Below are positions 25,932 through 36,161 of a stretch of 64,000 nucleotides of DNA, in pieces. Source of the DNA: Streptomyces sp. NRRL F-5122 (lineage in GTDB: Bacteria; Actinomycetota; Actinomycetes; Streptomycetales; Streptomycetaceae); assembly GCF_001507435.1 (NCBI RefSeq), contig NZ_LMWH01000302.1, positions 124,001 through 188,000 on the forward strand, in the 5' to 3' direction. The translations under genes and the position numbers were made by a program. The stretch's first letter is position 1. Every line of letters begins with the position of its first letter. Below the pieces are notes generated by a model, which worked only from the letters and a program-made list of their open reading frames with translations, had not been told where the DNA came from and searched no databases.

Positions 25932-27452
25932 GTGAGTAACTCCAGTCCGGCCACACTGCCGTCCACCGCCCGCGTCGATGTCACCCTGCGGCTGCGGGAC
26001 GCCCTCCTCGCGGCCTCCTTCACCGCCGACGGGCTGCTCGATCTGCTCGGGGCGCCCGCGTACGCGGCGCTCGCGCGGAGCGAGACAGTGCCCGCGCTCC
26101 GGGCCACACGCGGGGACACGGCGCTGGAGTCGCTCGTACGGCTGTTCCTGCTTCAACAGCCCGTGCCGCACGCCCGCGTGACGGGTGTGCTGCCCGTCGA
26201 CGTGTGCGTGGAGGGCGGCTGGCTCGTCCGCACCGGTGGGGACGAGGTCGCCGCAACCGTGGACATCCGGCCGTACGGCGGACCCGGCGGCGAGGACTGG
26301 TTCATCGTCTCCGACCTCGGGTGCGCGGTCGGCGGTGCGGGCGGCATCGGCAGCCGGGACGAAGGAGTCGTCCTGGGGGTCGGCGGCGCCTCCACCACGC
26401 TGGCGGGCATCACCGTCCGCGCCCCCGTCGGCGCCGCCCTCGACCTCGGCACCGGCTCGGGGATCCAGGCGCTGCACGCCGCCCGGCACGCCACGCGGGT
26501 GACGGCGACCGACGTCAACCCGCGAGCCCTGGACATCGCCGCGCTCACACTGGCGCTGTCCGGCGCGCCGGCCGCGGACCTGCGCCAGGGTTCGCTGTTC
26601 GAGCCGATCGAGGACGACGAGACGTTCGACCTGATCGTCTCCAACCCGCCCTTCGTGATCTCCCCCGGCGCCCGTCTCACCTATCGCGACGGTGGCATGG
26701 GCGGGGACGATCTGTGCCGCACGCTCGTCCAGCAGTCGGGGCAGCGGCTGAACGGGGGCGGGTTCGCGCAGTTCCTCGCCAACTGGCAGCACGTCGAGGG
26801 GGAGGACTGGCAGGACCGGCTGCGCTCGTGGGTACCGCGCGGCTGCGACGCCTGGATCGTGCAGCGCGAGGTCCAGGACATCACCCAGTACGCGGAGTTG
26901 TGGCTGCGGGACGCCGGTGACCACCGCGGCGACACCGCGGAGTACCAGGCGCGGTACGACGCATGGCTGGACGAGTTCGAGGCACGCAAGGTGCGGGCGG
27001 TCGGTTTCGGCTGGATCGCGCTGCACCGGACCGAGGCCGTCGAGCCCAGCATCACGGTCGAGGAGTGGCCGCATCCGGTCGAACAGCCGCTCGGTGACAC
27101 GGTCCGGGCGCACTTCGACCGCATCGACTACCTGCGGGCGCACGACGACGCGGCGCTGCTCGCGGGGCACTTCAGGCTCGCCGCCGAGGTCGTCCAGGAA
27201 CAGGTGGGGCTGCCGGGCGCCGAGGACCCGGAGCACGTCGTACTGCGCCAGAACCGTGGGATGCGCCGTGCCACCAGGGTGGACACGGTCGGCGCGGGCT
27301 TCGCCGGTGTGTGCGACGGCACGCTGAGCGCGGGACGGATCCTCGACGCCATCGCACAACTGGTCGGCGAGGACCCGGTGTTGCTGCGTGACCGGACGCC
27401 TGCTCAGATCCGGTTGCTGGTCGAGCAGGGTTTTCTCGAGCCCGCGCGGTAG
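25932..27452 (+). CDS. Class I SAM-dependent methyltransferase, HemK/PrmC-like
   Basis: 506 aa from a GTG at 25932, 39 bp after the lipoprotein. Residues 1-150 form an N-terminal domain specific to actinobacterial members. Residues about 170-330 form a SAM fold: LDLGTGSGIQALHAA (motif I), ATDVNPRALD (motif II) and VSNPPFV (motif IV, NPPF/Y as in PrmC, RsmC and N6-adenine methyltransferases). The rest is an additional C-terminal domain. It probably methylates a nitrogen on protein glutamine or nucleic acid; which one is not decided by the sequence. A terminator follows directly. Confidence 0.85.
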   Translation: MSNSSPATLPSTARVDVTLRLRDALLAASFTADGLLDLLGAPAYAALARSETVPALRATRGDTALESLVRLFLLQQPVPHARVTGVLPVDVCVEGGWLVRTGGDEVAATVDIRPYGGPGGEDWFIVSDLGCAVGGAGGIGSRDEGVVLGVGGASTTLAGITVRAPVGAALDLGTGSGIQALHAARHATRVTATDVNPRALDIAALTLALSGAPAADLRQGSLFEPIEDDETFDLIVSNPPFVISPGARLTYRDGGMGGDDLCRTLVQQSGQRLNGGGFAQFLANWQHVEGEDWQDRLRSWVPRGCDAWIVQREVQDITQYAELWLRDAGDHRGDTAEYQARYDAWLDEFEARKVRAVGFGWIALHRTEAVEPSITVEEWPHPVEQPLGDTVRAHFDRIDYLRAHDDAALLAGHFRLAAEVVQEQVGLPGAEDPEHVVLRQNRGMRRATRVDTVGAGFAGVCDGTLSAGRILDAIAQLVGEDPVLLRDRTPAQIRLLVEQGFLEPAR

Positions 27453-27462
27453 GCGTGGCGCC

Positions 27463-27498
27463 GGCCCCGGGCCGAGGCGCCCGCTCCGGCCCGGGGCC
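27463..27498 (+). terminator. Terminator after the methyltransferase
   Basis: A perfect 12-bp stem GGCCCCGGGCCG / CGGCCCGGGGCC with a 12-nt loop starts 10 bp after the stop. The rest of the gap to 27809 shows no gene or structure I recognise. Confidence 0.75.
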
Positions 27499-27809
27499 TC
27501 TTCGGACGTCGCGGACGTCCACGCGCCGCGCCAACCAGGGAAGGGACGCCGTGACGAGTGGCGGTACGTCATGTCCCGTAGTTGATCCGCCTGCCGTGAT
27601 CGGCGGGGGAGGAAGCGGCGCGACGGCGAGTTCCGGCCGCGTCGGACCCCGGGCGCGTGACCGCGGGCCGCAGGCGTCGTCCGCGAGGCGGTGCGCGGCC
27701 GGCACGGACGGGGCCGTGCGCCGCACGTTCACCCGGGGGTCGTCCGTCGGCCGCCCGGACATGTCAGCCTCCCGTCTTCGGGTGGCCCGGGATGGGAGAG
27801 GAACGGGAC

Positions 27810-28007
27810 ATGGAGAGCGGACCGGCGATCTTCGCGGGGACGGTGTTCGCCCTGTTCGGCGGTGGGCTGATGATCTGGACGGCGACCCGGGTGCGCCGGC
27901 GCGAATCCGTCGCCGAGGGTGTGAGTCCCGTCGCGTCCGCCGCCCTCGCGGTCCTCGCCGCGGTGGCCGCGCTCGCTGCCGGCGCCTGGTGCTTCCTGCG
28001 CCTGTGA
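27810..28007 (+). CDS. Small two-helix membrane protein
   Basis: 65 aa from the ATG at 27810, preceded by GAGAGGAAC. It has two hydrophobic helices (AIFAGTVFALFGGGLMIWTA and AALAVLAAVAALAAGAWCF) joined by a basic loop RVRRRES. No family recognised. The codon usage (high GC3) and ribosome binding site support a real gene; function unknown. An in-frame ATG at 27792 would add six residues. Confidence 0.6.
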   Translation: MESGPAIFAGTVFALFGGGLMIWTATRVRRRESVAEGVSPVASAALAVLAAVAALAAGAWCFLRL

Positions 28008-28386
28008 CGTGAGGTTCCGGGCCGCGGGGCGCCCGCGGCCCCGGTAACCGGGGGATCACCCTCCGGACACGGACGAAAGACCTGCTCGCCGGTCCGGGCG
28101 GCAGGAATGCCGGTAGTCGGGTTACCGTTCGAGTGGCCGTTGCGGGCTTTTCCCGTTTGACACGGGGGCGGGATGTACCGTCACACTCCGCAGCGTCACC
28201 AGCGAGTGAGCCGAAGGGACGCGCCGGTGTCGAGAGGGCGAAGGCGCTTCAGCCCCGATGGGCTGGGCGCGGTCGCCCTGTCGACACCGGCCGCAGCCCC
28301 CCGGAGGCGAGCGAGCCGGACAAGAACGACCCCACCCCGGGAAGAAGGCCTGGGGAGGCCACAGCCGACCGGAGAGAAGAGCGAAG
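28008..28386 (+). other. topA promoter and leader region
   Basis: There is no supported gene in this 379-bp stretch. It must hold the topA promoter. A TTGACA hexamer occurs at about 28156-28161, but no well-placed -10 follows. A supercoiling-sensitive promoter would be expected for topA but cannot be shown here. Confidence 0.4.
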
Positions 28387-31227
28387 TTGTCCCCGACCAG
28401 CGAGACCGCACAGGGCGGCCGCCGACTCGTCATCGTCGAGTCGCCTGCCAAGGCGAAGACGATCAAGGGCTATCTCGGCCCCGGATACATCGTCGAGGCG
28501 AGCGTCGGGCACATCCGCGACCTTCCGAACGGCGCCGCGGAGGTGCCCGAGAAGTACACCGGTGAGGTGCGCCGCCTCGGTGTGGACGTCGAACACGACT
28601 TCCAGCCGATCTATGTCGTCAACGCCGACAAGAAGGCGCAGGTCAAGAAGCTCAAGGATCTGCTGCGAGACTCCGACGAGCTCTTCCTCGCCACCGATGA
28701 GGACCGCGAGGGCGAGGCCATCGCATGGCACCTCCAGGAGGTGCTGAAGCCCAAGGTCCCGGTCAAGCGGATGGTCTTCCACGAGATCACCAAGGACGCG
28801 ATCCAGCAGGCCGTGCGCAATCCGCGCGAGCTGAACCAACTGCTCGTCGACGCCCAGGAGACCCGTCGCATCCTCGACCGCCTCTATGGCTACGAGGTCT
28901 CGCCGGTCCTGTGGAAGAAGGTCATGCCGCGCCTGTCGGCCGGTCGCGTCCAGTCCGTCGCGACCCGGCTCGTCGTGGAGCGGGAACGGGAGCGCATGGC
29001 GTTCCGCTCCGCCGAGTACTGGGATCTGACCGGCACCTTCGGCACCGGCCGCGCCGGCGACCCCTCCGACCCGTCGTCCCTGGTGGCACGGCTCGCGGCG
29101 GTCGACGGCAAACGGGTCGCCCAGGGCCGTGACTTCGACTCGGTCGGCCGGCTGAAGAGCGCGAACACCCTCCACCTCGACGAGCAGAACGCCCGCGCCC
29201 TGGCCGCCGCCCTGGAGAACACGCGGTTCTCGGTCCGGTCGGTCGAGTCCAAGCCGTACCGTCGCTCGCCGTACGCGCCGTTCCGTACGACGACGCTGCA
29301 GCAGGAGGCCAGCCGCAAACTCGGCTTCGGCGCGAAGGCCACCATGCAGATCGCGCAGAAGCTGTACGAGAACGGCTTCATCACCTACATGCGTACGGAC
29401 TCCACGACCCTGTCGGACACGGCGATCACCGCCGCCCGTGCCCAGGTCACACAGCTGTACGGCGCCGACTACCTGCCCGCGCAGCCGCGTACCTACGCGG
29501 CCAAGGTCAAGAACGCGCAGGAGGCGCACGAGGCGATCCGGCCCTCGGGTGATCGTTTCCGCACCCCGGCGGAGACCGGCCTGACCGGTGACCAGTTCAG
29601 GCTCTACGAGCTGATCTGGAAGCGGACCGTCGCCTCCCAGATGAAGGACGCGACCGGTAACTCGGTCACGGTGAGGATCGGCGGCACCGCGGCCGACGGC
29701 CGGGACGCCGAGTTCAGCGCGTCCGGCAAGACCATCACCTTCCACGGCTTCCTGAAGGCGTACGTCGAGGGCGCCGACGACCCGAACGCCGAGCTGGACG
29801 ACCGCGAGCGCCGGCTGCCGCAGGTCGCCGAGGGCGACGCGCTGAGCGCCGAGGCGATCACCGCCGACGGCCACTCGACCAAGCCCCCGGCCCGTTACAC
29901 CGAGGCCTCGCTGGTCAAGGAGCTGGAAGAGCGCGAGATCGGCCGCCCGTCGACGTACGCGTCGATCATCGGCACGATCCTCGACCGCGGTTACGTGTTC
30001 AAGAAGGGCACGGCCCTGGTGCCGTCCTTCCTGTCCTTCGCCGTGGTCAACCTCCTGGAGAAGCACTTCGGACGGCTCGTCGACTACGACTTCACCGCCC
30101 GGATGGAGGACGACCTCGACCGCATCGCCCGCGGCGAGGCGCAGTCCGTGCCGTGGCTGAAGCGGTTCTACTTCGGTGAGGGCACCGGCGCGGGCGGTGC
30201 CGCCGACGCCGGCAACGGCGACGGGGACCACCTCGGCGGCCTCAAGGAACTGGTGACCGACCTGGGCGCGATCGACGCGCGCGAGGTGTCCTCGTTCCCC
30301 GTCGGACACGAGATCGTGCTGCGGGTCGGCCGCTACGGCCCGTACATCGAGCGCGGCGAGAAGGACACCGAGCAGCACCAGCGCGCCGACATCCCGGACG
30401 ATCTGGCGCCGGACGAGCTGACCGTCGAACTGGCCGAGGAACTGCTCGCCAAGCCGAGCGGGGAGCGTCCGCTGGGCACCGACCCGGAGACGGACCGGCC
30501 GATCGTGGCCAAGGCCGGCCGCTACGGCCCGTACGTCACGGAGATCCTGCCCGAGGGCACGCCCAAGACGGGCAAGAACGCGATCAAGCCGCGCACGGCC
30601 TCGCTGTTCAAGTCCATGTCCCTGGACACGGTGACCCTGCAGGAGGCGCTCCAGCTGATGTCCCTGCCGCGCGTCGTCGGCGCGGACGCGGAGGGCGTGG
30701 AGATCACCGCGCAGAACGGGCGCTACGGGCCGTACCTGAGGAAGGGCACGGACTCGCGGTCCCTGCAGTCCGAGGACCAGCTCTTCACGATCACGCTGGA
30801 GGAGGCGCTGGCGATCTACGCCCAGCCCAAGCAGCGTGGCCGTGCAGCCGCGAAGCCGCCGCTGAAGGAGCTGGGTGAGGACCCGGTCAGCGGCAAGCCC
30901 GTCGTCGTCAAGGACGGTCGCTTCGGGCCGTACGTCACCGACGGCGAGACCAACGCGACCCTGCGCTCCGGCGACAGCGTCGAGGCGATCACCCCGGAGC
31001 GCGGCTTCGAGCTGCTCGCGGAGAAGCGTGCCAAGGCGCCCGCCAAGAAGACGGCGAAGAAGGCCGCAGCCAAGAAGGCACCGGCCAAGAAGACCGCGGC
31101 GAAGAAGACGGCGGCCAAGAAGACCACCGCGAAGAAGACGACGGCGAAGACGGCGGCCGCGAAGGCGACGTCGAAGAAGACCGCCGTCGCGAGGGCTGCG
31201 GCACCGGAGGACCCGGGCCAGGAGTGA
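28387..31227 (+). CDS. topA: DNA topoisomerase I (type IA)
   Basis: 946 aa from a TTG at 28387 (LSPTSETA, as in other Streptomyces TopA), with GGAGAGAAGA upstream. Toprim domain at the N-terminus (LVIVESPAKAKTIKGYL ... TDEDREGEAIAWH), type IA core with catalytic Tyr near residue 334 in FITYMRTDS. C-terminal repeats of the 'GRYGPY/GRFGPYV' kind (at least four) replace zinc fingers. The last 65 residues are a Lys/Ala-rich tail of KK-spaced repeats that bind DNA and raise processivity. It relaxes negative supercoils. Confidence 0.97.
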   Translation: MSPTSETAQGGRRLVIVESPAKAKTIKGYLGPGYIVEASVGHIRDLPNGAAEVPEKYTGEVRRLGVDVEHDFQPIYVVNADKKAQVKKLKDLLRDSDELFLATDEDREGEAIAWHLQEVLKPKVPVKRMVFHEITKDAIQQAVRNPRELNQLLVDAQETRRILDRLYGYEVSPVLWKKVMPRLSAGRVQSVATRLVVERERERMAFRSAEYWDLTGTFGTGRAGDPSDPSSLVARLAAVDGKRVAQGRDFDSVGRLKSANTLHLDEQNARALAAALENTRFSVRSVESKPYRRSPYAPFRTTTLQQEASRKLGFGAKATMQIAQKLYENGFITYMRTDSTTLSDTAITAARAQVTQLYGADYLPAQPRTYAAKVKNAQEAHEAIRPSGDRFRTPAETGLTGDQFRLYELIWKRTVASQMKDATGNSVTVRIGGTAADGRDAEFSASGKTITFHGFLKAYVEGADDPNAELDDRERRLPQVAEGDALSAEAITADGHSTKPPARYTEASLVKELEEREIGRPSTYASIIGTILDRGYVFKKGTALVPSFLSFAVVNLLEKHFGRLVDYDFTARMEDDLDRIARGEAQSVPWLKRFYFGEGTGAGGAADAGNGDGDHLGGLKELVTDLGAIDAREVSSFPVGHEIVLRVGRYGPYIERGEKDTEQHQRADIPDDLAPDELTVELAEELLAKPSGERPLGTDPETDRPIVAKAGRYGPYVTEILPEGTPKTGKNAIKPRTASLFKSMSLDTVTLQEALQLMSLPRVVGADAEGVEITAQNGRYGPYLRKGTDSRSLQSEDQLFTITLEEALAIYAQPKQRGRAAAKPPLKELGEDPVSGKPVVVKDGRFGPYVTDGETNATLRSGDSVEAITPERGFELLAEKRAKAPAKKTAKKAAAKKAPAKKTAAKKTAAKKTTAKKTTAKTAAAKATSKKTAVARAAAPEDPGQE

Positions 31228-31397
31228 GTGCGCCGTCCGGTCCGGATCTGCGGACCCGGCACCTGGTCCGCAGCCGGCGGCCGAGGCCGTCGCGCGGGCT
31301 TCGCACGACGCCCGCCCAGGCATCAGTTTGGTGTCGGGGCGGGCGTACGTTCGGGCGGCTGCCCCGGGTCGTCCGCCGCTGCCGATAGGCTGAAAGC

Positions 31398-34300
31398 ATG
31401 ACGCGAGCCGAGCAGCCAACGGCCCACCACCCGGCCCCCGACGACGCCCTCGTCGCCGACTCCCGTGAGCGCGCCGTCCGTGCTCTGCTGCGCCGGCCGC
31501 AGCTGAAGCGGTTGTGGAGTGCCCAGCTCGTCGGGGGTGTCGGCGACTTCCTCGCCCTGCTCGTCCTGGTCACGCTCGTTCTTCAGGCGGCCATCGCCGC
31601 CGGCTCCTTCGGCGGCGGCTACCGGGGTGTGGCGTTCGCGATCGCGACCGTCTTCGGCGCGCGACTCCTCGCCACCCTGCTCTTCGGAGCCGTCCTGCTC
31701 GGTCCGCTGAGCGCGCTGACGTCCCAGGAGGGTCCCCTCGACCGCCGCTGGACCATGGTCGGAGCGGACGGACTGCGGGCGGCCCTGCTGATCGTCGCCC
31801 CGCTGTGGATCGACTGGACCCCGGACAACGCGCTTCCGGTTCTGCTGGTCACGGCCTTCCTGACGGGTGTCGCCGAGCGGTTCTGGGCCGTGTGCCGCGA
31901 GAGCGCGGCGCCCGCCCTGCTGCCCGCGCCGCCCCTGGAGGGCGCGACCGTGCGCCCGCTGCCGGACCACATGGACGCTCTGCGGCGCCTGTCGCTGCGC
32001 ACGGGATTCATGGCGGTCCCGCTGGCCGCCGCCGGACTCGTCGTCGTGTCGCTGGTGAACAACCTGCTGGGGACCGGCCTCGCCTGGTTCGACCAGCACC
32101 AGGTGGCCCTCGCCTCGTACGTGGCGGCCGGTCTGTTCGCCGCTTCGCTCTCGGTGGTCACCTCCCTCGAACTGCCCGACACCCGCACTCCGCGCCCGCG
32201 GTCTCCGCTGGAGGGACTGCGCCTTCCCCGGACGGGCACGGGCGCCGACAAGGGCCGCACGGGCGCCATACCGCTACTGGTGCTCGCCTGCGCCGCCGTC
32301 GCCGGGGCGGTCGCGGCGGTCGTCGCCGTCTGCGTCCTGCAGGCCAAGGACCTGGGCGGCGGCCCGGTGCTGTACGGCCTGCTGGTTCTCGCGCTGACCG
32401 GCGGCGCCGCGGTCGGCATCCGTACGGCGCCCCGCATGCTGCCGTCGCTGTCGCGGCGCCGGCTGCTCGCGCTGGCGACCGCCTTCACCGGCGTCGCGCT
32501 GCTCGCCGCGGGGCTGGTCCCGGACGTCTCCACCGTGCTGTTCATCGTGGCGCTCGCGGGCGTCGGCGCCGGTGTCGCCGCCAACACCGGGCACACGCTG
32601 CTCGACCAGGAGGCGGAGGACCACCGGCGGACGCGGACGACCGAGCATCTGCACGCCGTCGTCCGCGTCGTCGTGGCCCTGGGCGCGCTGGTGGCCCCGG
32701 TCGTGGCGGGCGCGATCGGACCGCACCGGCTGGAGAACGGCAGGTTCGTCTTCGCGCACGGCGGTGCCTCGTTCACGCTGATGCTGGTCGGCGCGCTGCT
32801 GCTGCCCGTGGCCGCGTTCGTCCTCGCCAAGGCGGACGACCGCTCCGGAGTGCCGCTTCGGCACGACCTGCGTGATGCGCTGCGCGGGGGGGACGACCCG
32901 GTGGAGGCGCCGGGCACGAACGGATTCTTCATCGCCCTGGAGGGCGGCGACGGCGCCGGCAAGTCCACCCAGGCCGAGGCGCTCGCCGAATGGATCCGCG
33001 GCAAGGGACACGAGGTGGTGCTGACCCGGGAGCCCGGCGCGACACCGGTCGGGAAGCGGCTGCGGTCGATCCTGCTGGACGTCTCCAGCGCCGGTCTGTC
33101 GCATCGCGCGGAGGCGCTGTTGTACGCGGCGGACCGTGCTGAGCACGTGGACACGGTCGTCCGGCCGGCCCTGGAACGGGGCGCGGTCGTGGTCTCGGAC
33201 CGGTACATCGACTCGTCCGTGGCCTACCAAGGGGCGGGTCGCGATCTGTCCCCGACGGAGATCGCCCGCATCAACCGGTGGGCGACCAACGGTCTCGTGC
33301 CCCATCTGACCGTCCTGCTGGACGTGGCGCCCGAGACGGCGCGCGAGCGGTTCACGGAGGCTCCCGACCGGCTGGAGTCGGAGCCGGCCGAGTTCCACGC
33401 GCGTGTGCGCTCCGGATTCCTCACGCTGGCCGCGGCGGACCCCGGCCGCTATCTGGTCGTCGACGCCGGGCAGGAGCCCGAGGCGGTCACCACCGTGATC
33501 CGGCACCGGCTCGACCAGATGCTTCCGCTGTCCGAGGCCGAAGTGGCGGCCCAGGAGGAGGCGCGCAGGAAGGCCGAGGAGGAGGCTCTGCGCAGGGCCG
33601 AGGAGGAGGCCGAGCGCAAGGCCGAGGAAGAGCGGCTGGAGCGCGAGCGCAAGGAGCAGCTCGCCAGGCTGCGCGCCGAGGAGGAGGAGCGCAAGCGGCA
33701 CGAGCTGGAGGAGGCGCAGCGCCGCGAGGCCGAGCGGCAGGCCGAGGAGGCCCGGCTGCGGGCCGAGGAAGCCCGTCGGCGTGCCGAGGAGGAGCAGGCG
33801 CGGCTGCTCGCGGAGGAACAGGCGCGGGCGGCCGAGGAGGCGCGTCGGCGCGCCGAGGAGGAGCGGCGGCGCAAGCAGGCCGAGGACGAGGCGCGGCTTC
33901 GGGCCGAGGCCGACGCGCGCCGGCTGGAGAAGCAGCGGAGGGCCGAGGAGGCGCTGCTGCGGGCCGAGGAGGCACGCCGGGCCGCTTCGGAGGCGGCGGC
34001 TTCGGCCGCCACGGCGGTGTCGGGTCCGGTCGGCTCCGGCGCAACGGGGGGTGCCTCGTCCGCTCCCACCGAGGCCGGCGCGGCTTCCCCCACCGAGGCC
34101 TCGCCGGACAGCGAGATCACGGTTCCGACGCCGATCGTGACGCCGGACGACGCTCCGGGCCGGCCGGCGGACGAGAACGCCGTCCTGCCGCCGGTGCGCC
34201 CGCGGGAGACCGAAGCGGAGACCACGGCGAAACTGCCGAAGCCGCCTGTGGTGCCGGGTGCGGCGGACGAGACGGCGGTGCTGCCGCCCGTGGTGCCTGG

Positions 34301-34601
34301 CGCGGCGGACGAGACGGCGGTGCTGCCGCCCGTACGGGACGCCGATGCCGCCGATCCTTCGGACCGGGTGCCGCCGGGCTTCTTCCGCGACGAGCGTCCG
34401 GCGCCGCGACCGGACGGGGCCGAGGACCGCACGCGCGAGCTGCCGCAGATGGACGCGGGCGGCCGTCCCCAGCGCCGTTCCCGTCCGGACTGGGCGGAGG
34501 AGACGCCGCTGGACGACCTTCCGACCCTGGCGGACGAGCTGCTCGGCCCGCAGGAGGACGAGGACTGGAACGACGGCCCGGGGCGCGGACGGCGCCGCTG
34601 A
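31398..34601 (+). CDS. tmk: MFS-like membrane domain fused to thymidylate kinase
   Basis: 1067 aa. Residues about 30-490 form a transporter-like membrane region with 12 or so helices. Residues about 510-715 form dTMP kinase: P-loop LEGGDGAGKST, TREPGATPVGKRLRSILLD, DRYIDSSVAYQGAGR. Residues about 715-860 are an uninterrupted Glu/Arg/Ala coiled coil (EEARRKAEEEALRRAEEE type), then a low-complexity Pro/Asp-rich tail with a repeated VVPGAADETAVLPP unit. The kinase makes dTDP for DNA synthesis; the membrane part may anchor it. The fusion is typical of Streptomyces. 155 bp before holB. Confidence 0.94.
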   Translation: MTRAEQPTAHHPAPDDALVADSRERAVRALLRRPQLKRLWSAQLVGGVGDFLALLVLVTLVLQAAIAAGSFGGGYRGVAFAIATVFGARLLATLLFGAVLLGPLSALTSQEGPLDRRWTMVGADGLRAALLIVAPLWIDWTPDNALPVLLVTAFLTGVAERFWAVCRESAAPALLPAPPLEGATVRPLPDHMDALRRLSLRTGFMAVPLAAAGLVVVSLVNNLLGTGLAWFDQHQVALASYVAAGLFAASLSVVTSLELPDTRTPRPRSPLEGLRLPRTGTGADKGRTGAIPLLVLACAAVAGAVAAVVAVCVLQAKDLGGGPVLYGLLVLALTGGAAVGIRTAPRMLPSLSRRRLLALATAFTGVALLAAGLVPDVSTVLFIVALAGVGAGVAANTGHTLLDQEAEDHRRTRTTEHLHAVVRVVVALGALVAPVVAGAIGPHRLENGRFVFAHGGASFTLMLVGALLLPVAAFVLAKADDRSGVPLRHDLRDALRGGDDPVEAPGTNGFFIALEGGDGAGKSTQAEALAEWIRGKGHEVVLTREPGATPVGKRLRSILLDVSSAGLSHRAEALLYAADRAEHVDTVVRPALERGAVVVSDRYIDSSVAYQGAGRDLSPTEIARINRWATNGLVPHLTVLLDVAPETARERFTEAPDRLESEPAEFHARVRSGFLTLAAADPGRYLVVDAGQEPEAVTTVIRHRLDQMLPLSEAEVAAQEEARRKAEEEALRRAEEEAERKAEEERLERERKEQLARLRAEEEERKRHELEEAQRREAERQAEEARLRAEEARRRAEEEQARLLAEEQARAAEEARRRAEEERRRKQAEDEARLRAEADARRLEKQRRAEEALLRAEEARRAASEAAASAATAVSGPVGSGATGGASSAPTEAGAASPTEASPDSEITVPTPIVTPDDAPGRPADENAVLPPVRPRETEAETTAKLPKPPVVPGAADETAVLPPVVPGAADETAVLPPVRDADAADPSDRVPPGFFRDERPAPRPDGAEDRTRELPQMDAGGRPQRRSRPDWAEETPLDDLPTLADELLGPQEDEDWNDGPGRGRRR

Positions 34602-34756
34602 GACGGAGACGCCGGCGGCGTGTGCCACGGCACGGCGCCGCCGTTCGTCCCGGCGATGTCGCCGGCCTGCTCCCTGCCGGTGCGTCCGCGTGATGTCAGT
34701 GGCGGGCCGCACAATGGACGCCGGAAGGGCGAAGTGCGAGGGAAGGGCGGTGTCCC

Positions 34757-35962
34757 GTGACGGTGTGGGACGACCTGGTGGGCCAGGAGAAGGTGAGCGA
34801 GCAGCTCGACGCGGCTGCGCGTGACGCCGACGCCCTGGTCACCGCGGCCGCCGCCGACGGGCCGCTGCCCGAGGCCTCGAGGATGACGCACGCCTGGCTG
34901 TTCACGGGGCCGCCAGGCGCGGGGCGCTCGCAGACGGCGCGGGCGTTCGCCGCGGCGCTCCAGTGCGTGAGCCCGGACCGTGCGCTCGGAGGCGCTCCGG
35001 GCTGCGGCTTCTGCGACGGCTGCCACACCGCCCTGATCGGCACCCATGCGGACGTGACGACCGTCGCCGCCGTGGGCGCCCAGATCCTCGCCGCCGACAT
35101 GCGTGACACGGTACGCAAGTCGTTCACATCGCCGGCGAACGGCCGCTGGCAGGTCATTCTGGTCGAGGACGCCGAGCGTCTGAACGAGAAATCGGCCAAC
35201 GCGGTCCTGAAGGCCGTCGAGGAACCCGCTCCGCGGACGGTGTGGCTGCTGTGCGCCCCGTCCCTGGAGGATGTGCTGCCGACGATCCGCTCCCGCTGCC
35301 GCCACCTGAATCTGCGCACTCCCTCCGTGGAGGCGGTCGCGGACACGCTGGTGCGGCGCGACGGCATCGAGCCGGGGATCGCGTCGGCCGCCTCCCGCGC
35401 CACCCAGGGCCATGTCGACCGCGCCCGCCGGCTGGCCACGGACGAGCGGGCCCGCGCACGGCGCGCCGAGGTACTGCGACTCCCGCTGCGGGTCGATGAC
35501 GTCGGAGCCTGCCTCAGAGCCGCTCAGGAGCTGGTCGACGCGGCCACGGAGGACTCCAAGGAGCTGGCGGAGGAGATCGACGTCAAGGAGACCGAGGAGC
35601 TGAAGGCGGCACTCGGCGCGGTTCAGGGCGGCCGGATGCCACGCGGCACCGCGGGTGTGATGAAGGAGCTGGAGGAGAAGCAGAAACGCCGCAGGACCCG
35701 CACCCAGCGCGACAGCCTGGACCAGGCACTCAGCGATCTCACGGGCTTCTACCGCGACGTCCTCGCCCTCCAGTTCGGCTCCCGCGTGGCCCTGGCGAAC
35801 ACGGACACCGAGGACGCCCTGGACCGACTGGCCCGTGGCAGCACCCCGGAGTCGACACTGCGCCGTATCGAGGCGATCGCCGCATGCCGGGACGCCCTGG
35901 ACCGCAATGTGGCGCCCCTGCTGGCGGTGGAGGCGATGACGATGGCGCTGCGGGCGGGGTGA
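34757..35962 (+). CDS. holB: DNA polymerase III subunit delta'
   Basis: 401 aa from a GTG at 34757 with GGAAGGG upstream. AAA+ clamp-loader fold: MTVWDDLVGQEKV, altered P-loop GPPGAGRS (Arg for Lys), zinc-binding PGCGFCDGCH, VEDAERLNEKSANAVLKAVEEP, RSRCR sensor. The imperfect P-loop fits delta', which does not hydrolyse ATP. It loads the sliding clamp with DnaX and delta. Adjacent to tmk, as in many bacteria (tmk-holB). Confidence 0.93.
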   Translation: MTVWDDLVGQEKVSEQLDAAARDADALVTAAAADGPLPEASRMTHAWLFTGPPGAGRSQTARAFAAALQCVSPDRALGGAPGCGFCDGCHTALIGTHADVTTVAAVGAQILAADMRDTVRKSFTSPANGRWQVILVEDAERLNEKSANAVLKAVEEPAPRTVWLLCAPSLEDVLPTIRSRCRHLNLRTPSVEAVADTLVRRDGIEPGIASAASRATQGHVDRARRLATDERARARRAEVLRLPLRVDDVGACLRAAQELVDAATEDSKELAEEIDVKETEELKAALGAVQGGRMPRGTAGVMKELEEKQKRRRTRTQRDSLDQALSDLTGFYRDVLALQFGSRVALANTDTEDALDRLARGSTPESTLRRIEAIAACRDALDRNVAPLLAVEAMTMALRAG

Positions 35963-36161
35963 GGCGCCGAGGGCGGAGAGGTACGCCGGGGAGCGCGTTC
36001 CCGGTCGTGGCGGTGAGAGCCGACCGGGCAGCGGAGGCGGCAGGACGGCGGCGAGCCCGGGACAGGCGGAAACGGCTCGCCGCAGACCGACGCGATCACT
36101 CGTACGAAGTGGCTATTCCACCTAACGTGACCAATTGATCGCTCAGGGTTACGCTCACCAG

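Noticed and set aside
31020..31200. Repetitive AAGAAG-rich tract at the topA 3' end
   Set aside because: It encodes the Lys/Ala tail typical of Streptomyces TopA; no independent repeat element.
33550..33990. Apparent tandem DNA repeat in tmk
   Set aside because: The repetition is caused by the Glu/Arg/Ala heptads of the coiled coil and not by a nucleotide repeat unit.
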